The position numbers and the translations under genes were made by a program. A stretch of DNA of 48,499 nt, taken from the NCBI GenBank assembly GCA_947493575.1, contig CANLRQ010000023.1, positions 1 through 48,499 of the forward strand. The letters are read 5' to 3'. This DNA is from an uncultured Marinomonas sp. GTDB taxonomy: Bacteria > Pseudomonadota > Gammaproteobacteria > Pseudomonadales > Marinomonadaceae. Shown one piece after another: positions 1 to 8,992 of the stretch. Below the pieces are notes generated by a model, which was not told the origin of the DNA, searched no databases, and saw only the letters and a program-made list of their open reading frames with translations. How positions within the stretch are numbered: the stretch's first letter is position 1; every line of letters starts with the position of its first letter.

Positions 1-3000
1 AATGCGGTTAGCGCAACGGTATACACCTTGGTGGTAACGCCAACGGCAGACAGCACGGCGAGCATTACCGTCGATGTTGCGGCGGATGTCGCCAGTGATA
101 CCGCAGGCAATAACAACACCATTGCGACACAGAACACGCAAGTGGTTGATACCTCAGCACCAGCAGGCACCATCAGTAATGGTTTTATCAGTGATACTAA
201 TACCATTGAAGTGCAAGCGGACGAGACAGGTCCTGCCTACCTTATCGAAGAAGGTATCACAGTATCCAGTCTGGCTGATATCACCACTGCGGCGGCTGAC
301 AAAAAATCGTCTGTATCTATTAGTAGTACCAATACAGATACCTCATTATCTTTAGATGGGCTAGCGGCAGGTAACTACAAACTTTATATTGTGGATGCCG
401 CTGGCAATGTTTCGGTTGCGGCAGATAGAACAATAACGGTAGCCGATCCTACAGTCGTCGTGTTTGACCTGACAAGCGGCCACTCATCCAATCACTCTGA
501 TAGGACATTTGAAGCAGGTGTAGATTACTCTATCTATGTATTGGTCGATACAGATTCTCAGGACGTTGTATTAACCGAACCGTGGAACGGTGCAGCTAAC
601 CTTGACAGTGGGGATAAAATTATCCTAGTTGGGGATGCTGGCACGCCATTAGGTAAGCAAAGCCTAGCAATTACAACGACATCAGTTGCTACATCCACCT
701 TTACTTGGAACAGTGGCGGTGCTGCGGGGAACTCAACAGTAGCTACCCTTTCATCAGAGGGGGCATTTAATCGAGTCTTTGGTGGAGGCACGGGAAGCAC
801 GATTGACTTGTGGTCAGGGACTTTAAATACATCCACTATGCCACAGGCAGGCTTTACCGCTATGCCCTCTTCAGTTCCATTTACTCAAGGGTTAGCTTAC
901 GCAGCAATCTCTAGTGTAACGGATGATGTAGGTAGCATTACTGGCACGGTTGCCGATAATGCGACCACCGATGACAGCGAGTTGGTGATCCGAGTTGCGC
1001 TTAATCAGACCTTCACGATCGTTGGTGACAAGGTGCAACTCTATAATGATACAACGGCACTGGGCAGTGCAGTTGCTATAACGCAAACGCATATTGACCA
1101 AGGTTACATAGAAATAACAACGCCTACACTGTCTGACGGTACGAGTTATGATTTAAATGCAACACTACAAGATGCCGCGGGTAACGAAAGTGATGCTTCT
1201 GCTACCTTGACCGTGACAGTCGACACAACAGCGCCAACAGCGGTTGCAACGATTGTATCCTTATCTGCTGATACCGGCATTACCACGGATTTCAATACCA
1301 ACACCGCCACACAAACCATTTCCGGCACGTACACAGGCACGATCGAGTCAGGTGAAACCTTAAGAGTTTCCTTGGATAACGGTGCGACATGGGTGGATGC
1401 AACCACAGCAACGGGCAATAACTGGACCTTAGTTGGCGCAACCATCACCACGAATACCATTCAAGCGGCGGTATTTGATACGGCAGGAAATTCAAGTACG
1501 GCTGATACACAAGCGGTTGTGTTAGATACCACAGTGCCAACAGCGGTTGCCACGATTGTCTCCTTGTCTGCGGATACCGGCGTAACCACCGACTTCAATA
1601 CCAGCACTGCCACACAAACCATTTCAGGCACTTACACAGGCACGATCGAGTCAGGTGAAACCTTAAGAGTTTCCTTGGATAATGGTGCTACCTGGGTGGA
1701 TGCAACCACAGCAACGGGGAATAACTGGACCTTAGTTGGCGTAACCATCACCACGAATATCATTCAAGCGGCTGTATTTGATACAGCAGGTAATGCAAGC
1801 ACGGCTGATACACAAGCGGTTGTGTTAGATACCACAGCCCCCACATTAACCAGCAGTACTCCGACCGACGATGCTACTGACGTGGCGCTGAGTGATAATA
1901 TTGTACTGACCTTCAATGAGGATATATCCATTGGTACAGGTAATATTACAATCAGTGATGGCAGTGATGTACACACCATTGATGTAACAGATAGTTCACA
2001 GGTATCTGTTAGTGGTAACCAGTTAATCATCAATCCCACAAACGCGCTTGCTACTGCTGGTTCGAATTACAATGTGCAGCTTGCTACTACCGCTGTAGAA
2101 GATTTGACAGGCAATGCATTTGCCGGCATTACTGACAATAGCACCCTGAACTTTACGACAGCTGGAGGTGATCCAACGGTCGTTTTATTTTTTGATTATA
2201 CTCAGACTGAAAGCGGTTCTTTAACCGGTGCCTTTGCTGCCGATACGAACTATGATATTACAATCAAGATACCGGGGGAAAATGCTGACTGGGTAGCTAA
2301 TGCTTACGATTACACCGGTGAGAGCAACTTAGGCGCAGGCGATAAAATCACGTTTGTTCTCCAAAAAGCAGGAACTTATACAAGAGGGATAACTACAGTT
2401 ACTGCTGATTTAACATCTTACGGTACTTCATCATCAGGTTCATATAGGGTTCTAGGTGAAATACCCACTGGCGCTCAAGCAGATGCTTACGCAGGCAGTT
2501 ATCAGTTTCAAGGTACAGGCGCCGATATTGTGAGACTGAATATAAGTGGACGCGTTTCGGCTCAATACGACACTCCAGCCGCTACTCAAGACATTGTTGT
2601 TCAGAGACATAATATCTGGGATGGTGCCGTTGGAAGTGATTTCGAGAACATAAACTTTGCATATTCTGTCTATGCCCCACCACCTAATGCAGCACTGGTG
2701 TCGGCCCTCGACCCGGTGCAGCTTGAACCAACTGACAATTCAACTGGTTACGATAATACCCCTCAGGTTACCGCTGTTGGTTCAGATGGCGACTTTGTGG
2801 TGGCCTGGCATGGGACCGATAGTGGTGGGGATTATAGTGTTTTTGTACAAAAATTTAACGCTAATGGAACTACGAGCGGTGACATGGTGCAGCTTGAGGC
2901 CCTCGGCAATACTGTCGGTTATGATTGGGACCCAAAAATCGCTGCAATCGGTACAGCTGGTGAGTTTGTAGTGACGTTTCAGGGAAAGGATAGTGGTGAT

Positions 3001-5238
3001 GGTGACGAAAGTGTATTTGTGCAAAAATTTGACACGAATGGCGCAGCAACAGGAACCATGGTTCGCTTGGAAGGTATAGGAAATACAACAGGGCGTGATC
3101 AGACGCCACATATTAGCGCAGTGGGTACAGCGGGTGATTATGTGGTGACTTGGTCAGGAGAAAATAATCTAGGCAGTGACTCTAGAAGCGTTTATATACA
3201 AAAATTCACTTCCGATGGGCTAGTTAGTGGCGCTATGGTGCAGCTTGATGCTGTTGAAGGCTTCTTTGATGATACTACACAAATAACGTCCGTCGGCACT
3301 GCGGGGGAATTTGTTGTTACCTGGCCTGGTTATGTTGATGGATCTGACCCCGATATCTTTGTACAGAAATTTGACGCCAACGGAGCATCAACTGGTGCTA
3401 TGGTACAACTTGGCAGTACGGGTAAACTTGATATTACTCCGCAAATCACGGAGGTGGGCTCTGATGGCAATTATGTGGTCACTTGGTTTGGGATAGACAG
3501 TGAAGGAGATTACAGTACTTTTGTACAGAAATTTGCTGCTGATGGCACAACAAGCGGTGCTATGGTGCAACTTGAAGCCTTAGGACATACAACGGGCAGG
3601 GACCATCAACCAGAAGTTGCCTCAGTAGGTACGGCAGGTGAGTATGTCGTAGTTTGGAATGGAGAAGACAGCGACACGGGCCATGATTACAGTATTTTTG
3701 TACAAAGATTTGCAGCTGACGGAACAACCAATGGCACTGCCGTGCAGCTTGAAACAGCTGGTAATACCACGGGGCGTTCAGATTATCCTCAAATTGTGGC
3801 GGTTGGTACTGCCGGAGAATTTGTGGTGACTTGGTACGGGGAAGATAGCGATACAGGTAACGATTATAGTATTTTTGTGCAGAAATTTGCTGCTGACGGA
3901 ACAGTGAGTGGCGATATGATCCAGCTTGAAGCGATTGGCAATACAACAGGCTCTGATAATAAGCCACAAATAACGACTGTCGGTTCTCAAGGGGAGTTTG
4001 TCATTACTTGGGAAGGGCAAGATAGTGAAGGTGATTATAGTGTTTTTGTGCAGAAATTTCATGCTGATGGCACGATTGACTCGGGCGTGTCGCTCTCTGC
4101 GGATACTGGCAGCTCTAGTATCGACTTTATTACTAATACAGCAGCACAAACGATTAATGCTAAATTGACAGAAGCGTTGGCGGTGGGCGATGTTGTATAT
4201 GGCTCGGTGGATAATGGCGTTACGTGGACAGATATCACGTCTATGGTTTCAGGCACTGCAATCACTTGGACCGGGGTCACTTTATCTGGCAGTAGCTCTA
4301 TCGCATTTAAAGTCAGTGGTTCTGAGGGCAACGATAGCGCGATAGCCACTCAGGCATATGTACTCGATGTAACCGCACCTTCATTGTCCAGCAGTTCACC
4401 AGCAGATAATGCAACCGCTGTCGTATTGAATAGTAATGTTGTGTTGAACTTTGATGATAATATTGCCTTGGGTACAGGGAATATTGTCATCACCAATGGT
4501 ACGGATACGCATACCATTGATGTGGCAAATCATGCTGAGCAGCTATCAATTGTAGGAGGAGTGTTAACTATTAACCCTACGAGCGACTTCACTGACGCTA
4601 ATTCTAATTATCATGTGGAAATTGACAATGGAGCGATAATGGATGTAGCTGGTAATGCATTTACAGGTATTGCAGGCAGCAGCACTCTGGATTTCACTAC
4701 CGGTGCAGCTCCAGATTCCACAATTGTTGTATTTGATTTAACTCGAGGGCTCTCTTCTTATCATAGCTCCCGAACCTTTGCGAACGATGTGGATTACGAT
4801 ATTTATATCGTGGTGAATGCTGACACTCGTGCTGTTGCTATGGATGCCGAAAATATGTGGCAAAGTGCTAGTAATTTAAATGCGAATGATCATATCCATG
4901 TAGTCAGCATTGATGGTAACCCTGTAACGCAGGACCCAGGTACGGGAGGTATTACTAAAGCGTCACACGCATTTGCTGGTAAGGGTTCATTTATTAATGG
5001 TGTTAACTTTACTTGGGCGGCTTCGCAAGGAACGGCGGTAAAATTAACAGAAAATGGAAATGTTATACGAGTCACAGGGTCTGATATTAAGTCAACGGTT
5101 GATATTCTAAATGGAAGTATTGTGGCTGGAGGTACATCGAACGCAACAATAAAAGCGGCTTACAGTGCTATGCCTATGCTTACTAAAACAGCACTACCAG
5201 TGGGAGTATTGACTTCTCAGGTAGGTGCATTGCCATAA
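1..5238 (+). CDS. Giant repeat-rich secreted adhesin, C-terminal 1745 codons (5' end outside window)
   Basis: The frame is open from base 1, so the gene enters from the left edge; TTG 28 is not a real start. The visible part is a string of beta-rich repeats. There are three copies of a domain with the core VVFDLT (bases ~451-880, ~2170-2690, ~4714-5190, the last at the extreme C-terminus). Two 101-residue Ig-like repeats are almost identical (1231-1533, 1534-1836). Two Big_5/SbsA-like Ig domains contain TAPTLTSSTPTDDATDV and a later equivalent (~1837-2160, ~4366-4700). Eight units of about 57 residues end in FVQKF (2710-4086). Residues are mostly D, T, G, S and A, with no RTX nonapeptides and few Cys, typical of extracellular adhesins. 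The complete type I secretion system 3.7 kb downstream is the likely exporter. Export signal and ligand are unknown; biofilm or surface attachment is inference. Confidence 0.85.
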   Translation, partial: NAVSATVYTLVVTPTADSTASITVDVAADVASDTAGNNNTIATQNTQVVDTSAPAGTISNGFISDTNTIEVQADETGPAYLIEEGITVSSLADITTAAADKKSSVSISSTNTDTSLSLDGLAAGNYKLYIVDAAGNVSVAADRTITVADPTVVVFDLTSGHSSNHSDRTFEAGVDYSIYVLVDTDSQDVVLTEPWNGAANLDSGDKIILVGDAGTPLGKQSLAITTTSVATSTFTWNSGGAAGNSTVATLSSEGAFNRVFGGGTGSTIDLWSGTLNTSTMPQAGFTAMPSSVPFTQGLAYAAISSVTDDVGSITGTVADNATTDDSELVIRVALNQTFTIVGDKVQLYNDTTALGSAVAITQTHIDQGYIEITTPTLSDGTSYDLNATLQDAAGNESDASATLTVTVDTTAPTAVATIVSLSADTGITTDFNTNTATQTISGTYTGTIESGETLRVSLDNGATWVDATTATGNNWTLVGATITTNTIQAAVFDTAGNSSTADTQAVVLDTTVPTAVATIVSLSADTGVTTDFNTSTATQTISGTYTGTIESGETLRVSLDNGATWVDATTATGNNWTLVGVTITTNIIQAAVFDTAGNASTADTQAVVLDTTAPTLTSSTPTDDATDVALSDNIVLTFNEDISIGTGNITISDGSDVHTIDVTDSSQVSVSGNQLIINPTNALATAGSNYNVQLATTAVEDLTGNAFAGITDNSTLNFTTAGGDPTVVLFFDYTQTESGSLTGAFAADTNYDITIKIPGENADWVANAYDYTGESNLGAGDKITFVLQKAGTYTRGITTVTADLTSYGTSSSGSYRVLGEIPTGAQADAYAGSYQFQGTGADIVRLNISGRVSAQYDTPAATQDIVVQRHNIWDGAVGSDFENINFAYSVYAPPPNAALVSALDPVQLEPTDNSTGYDNTPQVTAVGSDGDFVVAWHGTDSGGDYSVFVQKFNANGTTSGDMVQLEALGNTVGYDWDPKIAAIGTAGEFVVTFQGKDSGDGDESVFVQKFDTNGAATGTMVRLEGIGNTTGRDQTPHISAVGTAGDYVVTWSGENNLGSDSRSVYIQKFTSDGLVSGAMVQLDAVEGFFDDTTQITSVGTAGEFVVTWPGYVDGSDPDIFVQKFDANGASTGAMVQLGSTGKLDITPQITEVGSDGNYVVTWFGIDSEGDYSTFVQKFAADGTTSGAMVQLEALGHTTGRDHQPEVASVGTAGEYVVVWNGEDSDTGHDYSIFVQRFAADGTTNGTAVQLETAGNTTGRSDYPQIVAVGTAGEFVVTWYGEDSDTGNDYSIFVQKFAADGTVSGDMIQLEAIGNTTGSDNKPQITTVGSQGEFVITWEGQDSEGDYSVFVQKFHADGTIDSGVSLSADTGSSSIDFITNTAAQTINAKLTEALAVGDVVYGSVDNGVTWTDITSMVSGTAITWTGVTLSGSSSIAFKVSGSEGNDSAIATQAYVLDVTAPSLSSSSPADNATAVVLNSNVVLNFDDNIALGTGNIVITNGTDTHTIDVANHAEQLSIVGGVLTINPTSDFTDANSNYHVEIDNGAIMDVAGNAFTGIAGSSTLDFTTGAAPDSTIVVFDLTRGLSSYHSSRTFANDVDYDIYIVVNADTRAVAMDAENMWQSASNLNANDHIHVVSIDGNPVTQDPGTGGITKASHAFAGKGSFINGVNFTWAASQGTAVKLTENGNVIRVTGSDIKSTVDILNGSIVAGGTSNATIKAAYSAMPMLTKTALPVGVLTSQVGALP
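1231..1836 (+). repeat. Two tandem 303-base repeats coding 101-residue Ig-like domains
   Basis: Unit 1 is 1231-1533 and unit 2 is 1534-1836, in frame and of equal length, with only scattered base differences. Each begins with PTAVATIVSLSADTG and ends with ADTQAVVLDTT. The near identity points to recent duplication or homogenisation by recombination, as is common in bacterial adhesin genes. Confidence 0.85.
2710..4086 (+). repeat. Eight ~57-residue repeats with FVQKF motif inside the adhesin
   Basis: Eight consecutive units have the pattern MVQLE..GNTTG..., PQI.AVGT.GEFVVTW.G.DS, then DYS.FVQKF.ADGT.SG. Units differ far more from each other than the 101-residue repeats do, so they are older. 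Each unit has the length and strand pattern expected for one blade of a beta-propeller, and eight is a normal blade number; the fold is inference. Confidence 0.8.
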
Positions 5239-5459
5239 CCCAAGAGAGATAACTGCTAAGCGATGGCTACTCTCTGTAAGTAAATCGGGTTGTGGTCATT
5301 GCTATATTCTTTCATGTATATGCTTTATCTCAATGATGTTTTACTGTTCAGGGCATTTCATTAAGATGGCTGCAGTTAGTAGTAGTATTTTATGTATGAG
5401 CTAACAGGGGGGATTTGCTGCAATAAGCTTTGTCATTATGGTTGTAAGCAGTGTCTTTC

Positions 5460-6149
5460 TTATTTGCTGGATTGATTAAGCTTATGCTGAAGGTATGATT
5501 TCGCCTCACATACTGCTTGCTTACTGTCCGTTACCATTTTGTCTAATAGTTGCTGGTACTCTTCAGGTGCTTGAGTGGCAAATTCGTTTAAAGCATCGAT
5601 GACTTCTTTTTTTGTGTTGAGATTGGCACTGTTAATTGTTATGACTTTATCAGCAATTATGGAAGGGTTTGAACTCATTGTTATTTGTGTCTCTAAATGG
5701 TTAATGACGTAAAAACCTAATTTTTCATACAGGGGGACGAGTCCAATTTTACAACTGAACGTCATAACTTCAGATCTTTGGAGTAATACAGCCACCATTT
5801 CAGCAAGAACACATTTTTTATTTTTTTTCCTGTATTTAGGGTGCACAACACTATTAATTACGCCATAAGAAAGAGGATTGTTGATACCTGTCACAAATAA
5901 TATATAGCCAATGAGTTTACCTTCATTGTTTCTGGCAATGGCAATATTAGCCCCTTGAGCACCAGAAAGCGCTAAACGGTTAAGGTATAGTGATGTTCTG
6001 ATATACTCACGTTTTGCCATGAAATCATATAAAGGGGTATTTTTTGAAAACACATGGATATCCAAAAAATCGGCATCATTCATTACCAGAGACAAGATCG
6101 CTTTTCTATCTTCGCCCGATATGCTGTCATTTATTATTTCAACTTTCAT
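5460..6149 (-). CDS. GNAT-like N-acetyltransferase
   Basis: A 229-residue protein. The middle (about residues 70-150) reads as a GNAT fold: a strand with IAIARNNEGKLIGYILFV, then VINSVVHPKYRKKNKK in the acetyl-CoA loop position, though the usual Q/R-x-x-G-x-G/A is degenerate, and then VPLYEKLGFYVI, the typical C-terminal GNAT motif. The C-terminal ~60 residues are a helical extension of unknown role. Family members move an acetyl group from acetyl-CoA to an amine. The gene lies opposite in direction to the adhesin before it and divergent from the sulfotransferase after it, 45 bases away. The substrate is unknown; modification of the neighbouring secreted protein is only a guess. The degenerate P-loop leaves activity open. 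Confidence 0.65.
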   Translation of the reverse strand: MKVEIINDSISGEDRKAILSLVMNDADFLDIHVFSKNTPLYDFMAKREYIRTSLYLNRLALSGAQGANIAIARNNEGKLIGYILFVTGINNPLSYGVINSVVHPKYRKKNKKCVLAEMVAVLLQRSEVMTFSCKIGLVPLYEKLGFYVINHLETQITMSSNPSIIADKVITINSANLNTKKEVIDALNEFATQAPEEYQQLLDKMVTDSKQAVCEAKSYLQHKLNQSSK

Positions 6150-6194
6150 TACTTTACCTGATTTAAAAAGAGCTTACTGTAGGATAGCAATTTT

Positions 6195-8864
6195 ATGAAC
6201 GAACTAAAAATACTACGCAAACTCTCCGAACAACAACAATACAGCCAGTTAAAAGACATGGCCGAAAGTCTTTATCAGCAAAGTAAAAATCCGGCTATAT
6301 TACCATTATTGGCGACAGCTTGTGCCCATCTTGGTTTTAAACAACAAACCGAACATTTTTATCAACAGGCATTTGAATCTCTGACGGAGCTGGATGGAGA
6401 TGCCCGTTGTGACCTGTCGGCGGTATTGATTGTGATGCAGCGACTTGATGAGGCTAAGGTCATGCTTATAGAAGTACTGACCGACTCACCGATGCACGAT
6501 CTGGCGCTGGCACGTTTAGGTTATTGCAGCTTGTTACAGCAAAACCTGACTGATGCACAGCTCTATTTTAACCAGTCACTGGCAATGGCTCCCCAGCGTC
6601 TGGCGGTGCATGGTAATTTGATCTCTGTTTATCTGAGTCAAAAGCATTATGCAAAAGCGGAGGCGCAGCTACTCAAGGCTTTTGAGATCCTTGATCAAGA
6701 GCAGGAAAATATAAGTGGCGATAATTATCAGCGCCACTGGTTTCAATTCAATAGCACCCAGCTACAGCTCTGGTTAAAAAAGGAAGACTTTGCCCATGCC
6801 GAGGACTGGTTGCAGCAGTTGTGTCTGCAACAGCAAGCCGGAGACTGCGAAGAAGGTTTGTTTATTCATTGTCTTAAACATTACAGTCGTTTGCTGGCTG
6901 AGGCAGATCGCCACCAGCAGGCAAGCGATATTCTGCATGAGTATTTAAAACAGTATCCAGTAAACAGCGACTTGTGTTTGGCCTTGTCTGAGCTGCTCCA
7001 GGTACAGGGCCATTTTATGCAGGCAGTGAATCTGCTGCATAAAGCGCTAAGAAACGATGAAAATAACATAGGTCTTTGGGTGCAACTATCCAGCGCCTGT
7101 ATTCATCGTTTTGATAAAAAAGCGCGTAAAGCCGCTGAAAAATCGGTTGAATTAGCCCTAGCACTTGAAGAAACAGAAGCATTGCCCTTGTCTTCGATTA
7201 AAATGCAACGGGCACAAGCGAAAAATGCTTTGGCACAGGTTGAAAACCAAGAGCAAAACTTTGTCGTTTCTGAAGCCCTTTATCGTGAAATTATCAGCGA
7301 GCATGCCCATTTTTTACCTGCTCTACAGGGGTTTGGGCAACAGCAAATGCAACAGGGTAATATCGATGAAGCACTGGCACTTTTTGAGCGAGTAAAAGAG
7401 ATTGACCCCATCAAAGGTTACTCTGCCTTGATTAATGCGCGCCGCTTTCCTGAAGACATTGAAACACTAGAAAAAATGGAAAAAACCGCCAACCTGCCCA
7501 GCCTTGAAGGGGCGATGCGCAGTGGTATTTTGTTTCAGTTAGCAAGCGCATGGGAAAAACGCAAAGAATACGATAAAGCGTTTCATTTTGCTGAGCAGGC
7601 AAACCACAACAGTAAAAAATTCTTATCCTATGATAGCAACGCACACCGCAACCAATGTGCGCGGTTGCGTCTGTGTTTTAGCAAAGCACTTTATGAGCAT
7701 CGCTCGGACTGTGGCGTTGATTCAACCTTGCCCATTTATGTATTGGGCATGCCGCGCTCAGGAACCACCTTAGTTGAACAAATTTTATCTGGGCACAGCG
7801 ATATTTTTGGTGCTGGCGAACTTGGGGTTATTCCACAGGTAATACAAGGGTTAAACCGTTGGGAACGTCATACTGGCTCTGGCCGAAAATACCCCGATTG
7901 TATCGATGATTTAAACTCTTATACCACCGAAGGTATCGCTAACAATGTGTTAAAAGAATTGATTGAATTCGCTCCAGAGGCCAAGCATGTGGTGGATAAA
8001 CTGCCGCATAATTTTGAAAATATTGGCTTGATTAAATATTTATTCCCTAATGCTAAAATTATTTCAGTGCGCCGCGACCCGCGTGATATTGCCATGTCGA
8101 ATTATTTTACCGATTACCAAGCCAAACATGGCGGTATGGGGTTTGCCTATGATTTAACCAGTATTGGCGAGCAGTTGGCGGATCACAATTTATTAATGCA
8201 CCATTGGCACGAAACGTTTCCCGGTGAAATTTTAGAAGTGAACTACGAAGATGTGGTAGACGACCTAGAAGGCAGTGCGCGCAAAATGCTTGAATACATT
8301 GGCGTAGCGTGGCAACCAGAGGTACTTAAATTTAATGAGCTAGATCGCACAGTGAAAACCGCGAGTGTGTGGCAAGTTCGCCAACCCATTTATAAAACAT
8401 CAAAAGCAAAGTGGAAACGTTATGAAAGCCACCTAGCGCCATTAATTAAAGGCACTAATGCAAAAATATTACCAGAGCCAATTAACGATATGATCACCTT
8501 GCCTGAAGCGGGTTTTTTAACGGATGGGGTTGGTTTTTACAACGCAGGTAAACTTGACGACGCAGAAATGTGTTTCAAAAAAATGCTTCATCATAACCCT
8601 GAACATGCGGCTTGCAATTATATGGTCGGATTGGTTTATTTGAGTAAAAACCACCCTAAAGATGGCATTACCCATTTGGAAAAAGCCGTAGAAAAATGCC
8701 CATGGCAAAAAGAGTGGCGCAATCATTTAGTAAAAGCGTATCAACAATCAGGTGAACATGAAAAACTAAGTGCCTTGACAGACAAGTTTAAAATACCTGA
8801 ATCAAGTGAGGAAGACATTGAAAATATAGATTTCTCACAAACATTAGTTATGCAAGATAGGTGA
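6195..8864 (+). CDS. TPR-repeat sulfotransferase
   Basis: 889 residues in three parts: N-terminal tetratricopeptide repeats (about 1-480), a sulfotransferase domain (about 510-735), then one or two more TPRs (about 760-850). The sulfotransferase part shows the PAPS 5'-phosphosulfate loop LGMPRSGTTLVEQ near residue 516 and the 3'-phosphate motif VRRDPRDIAMSNYF near 624, plus VDKLPHNFENIGLI. It should transfer sulfate from PAPS to a hydroxyl group; TPRs normally bind a protein partner, so a protein acceptor such as tyrosine is plausible. No signal peptide is seen, so it acts in the cytoplasm, before export. A ribosome site AGGATAG precedes the ATG. Context: directly upstream of a type I secretion operon and next to a giant adhesin. 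Acceptor unproven. Confidence 0.85.
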   Translation: MNELKILRKLSEQQQYSQLKDMAESLYQQSKNPAILPLLATACAHLGFKQQTEHFYQQAFESLTELDGDARCDLSAVLIVMQRLDEAKVMLIEVLTDSPMHDLALARLGYCSLLQQNLTDAQLYFNQSLAMAPQRLAVHGNLISVYLSQKHYAKAEAQLLKAFEILDQEQENISGDNYQRHWFQFNSTQLQLWLKKEDFAHAEDWLQQLCLQQQAGDCEEGLFIHCLKHYSRLLAEADRHQQASDILHEYLKQYPVNSDLCLALSELLQVQGHFMQAVNLLHKALRNDENNIGLWVQLSSACIHRFDKKARKAAEKSVELALALEETEALPLSSIKMQRAQAKNALAQVENQEQNFVVSEALYREIISEHAHFLPALQGFGQQQMQQGNIDEALALFERVKEIDPIKGYSALINARRFPEDIETLEKMEKTANLPSLEGAMRSGILFQLASAWEKRKEYDKAFHFAEQANHNSKKFLSYDSNAHRNQCARLRLCFSKALYEHRSDCGVDSTLPIYVLGMPRSGTTLVEQILSGHSDIFGAGELGVIPQVIQGLNRWERHTGSGRKYPDCIDDLNSYTTEGIANNVLKELIEFAPEAKHVVDKLPHNFENIGLIKYLFPNAKIISVRRDPRDIAMSNYFTDYQAKHGGMGFAYDLTSIGEQLADHNLLMHHWHETFPGEILEVNYEDVVDDLEGSARKMLEYIGVAWQPEVLKFNELDRTVKTASVWQVRQPIYKTSKAKWKRYESHLAPLIKGTNAKILPEPINDMITLPEAGFLTDGVGFYNAGKLDDAEMCFKKMLHHNPEHAACNYMVGLVYLSKNHPKDGITHLEKAVEKCPWQKEWRNHLVKAYQQSGEHEKLSALTDKFKIPESSEEDIENIDFSQTLVMQDR

Positions 8865-8895
8865 TCTACTCTTACACTACCTAACAACTTGCTTT

Positions 8896-8950
8896 AGGAA
8901 GGTGTGGATAAAAGCCTGCTATTCGAGAGTAGACTTATTCGCACCTTCCT
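8896..8950 (+). terminator. Long hairpin between sulfotransferase and secretion operon
   Basis: Arms 8896-8911 and 8935-8950 pair over 16 positions with two G-U pairs; the 23-base loop can form a small inner stem. Only TTTAG follows, so there is no clean T-run. It may be an intrinsic or partial terminator, or an RNA-processing or stabilising element for the downstream operon. Confidence 0.5.
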
Positions 8951-8992
8951 TTAGCTAATTTGCAATTAATTGAATTAAAGAAGAAGAAAATA

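Noticed and set aside
3560..4149. Long antisense frames opposite the adhesin repeats
   Set aside because: Their repetition merely mirrors the sense-strand repeats; composition is not protein-like.
5239..5290. Possible terminator after the adhesin (AGAGAG with CTCTCT)
   Set aside because: Only six pairs with a loop of about 22 bases and no T-run.
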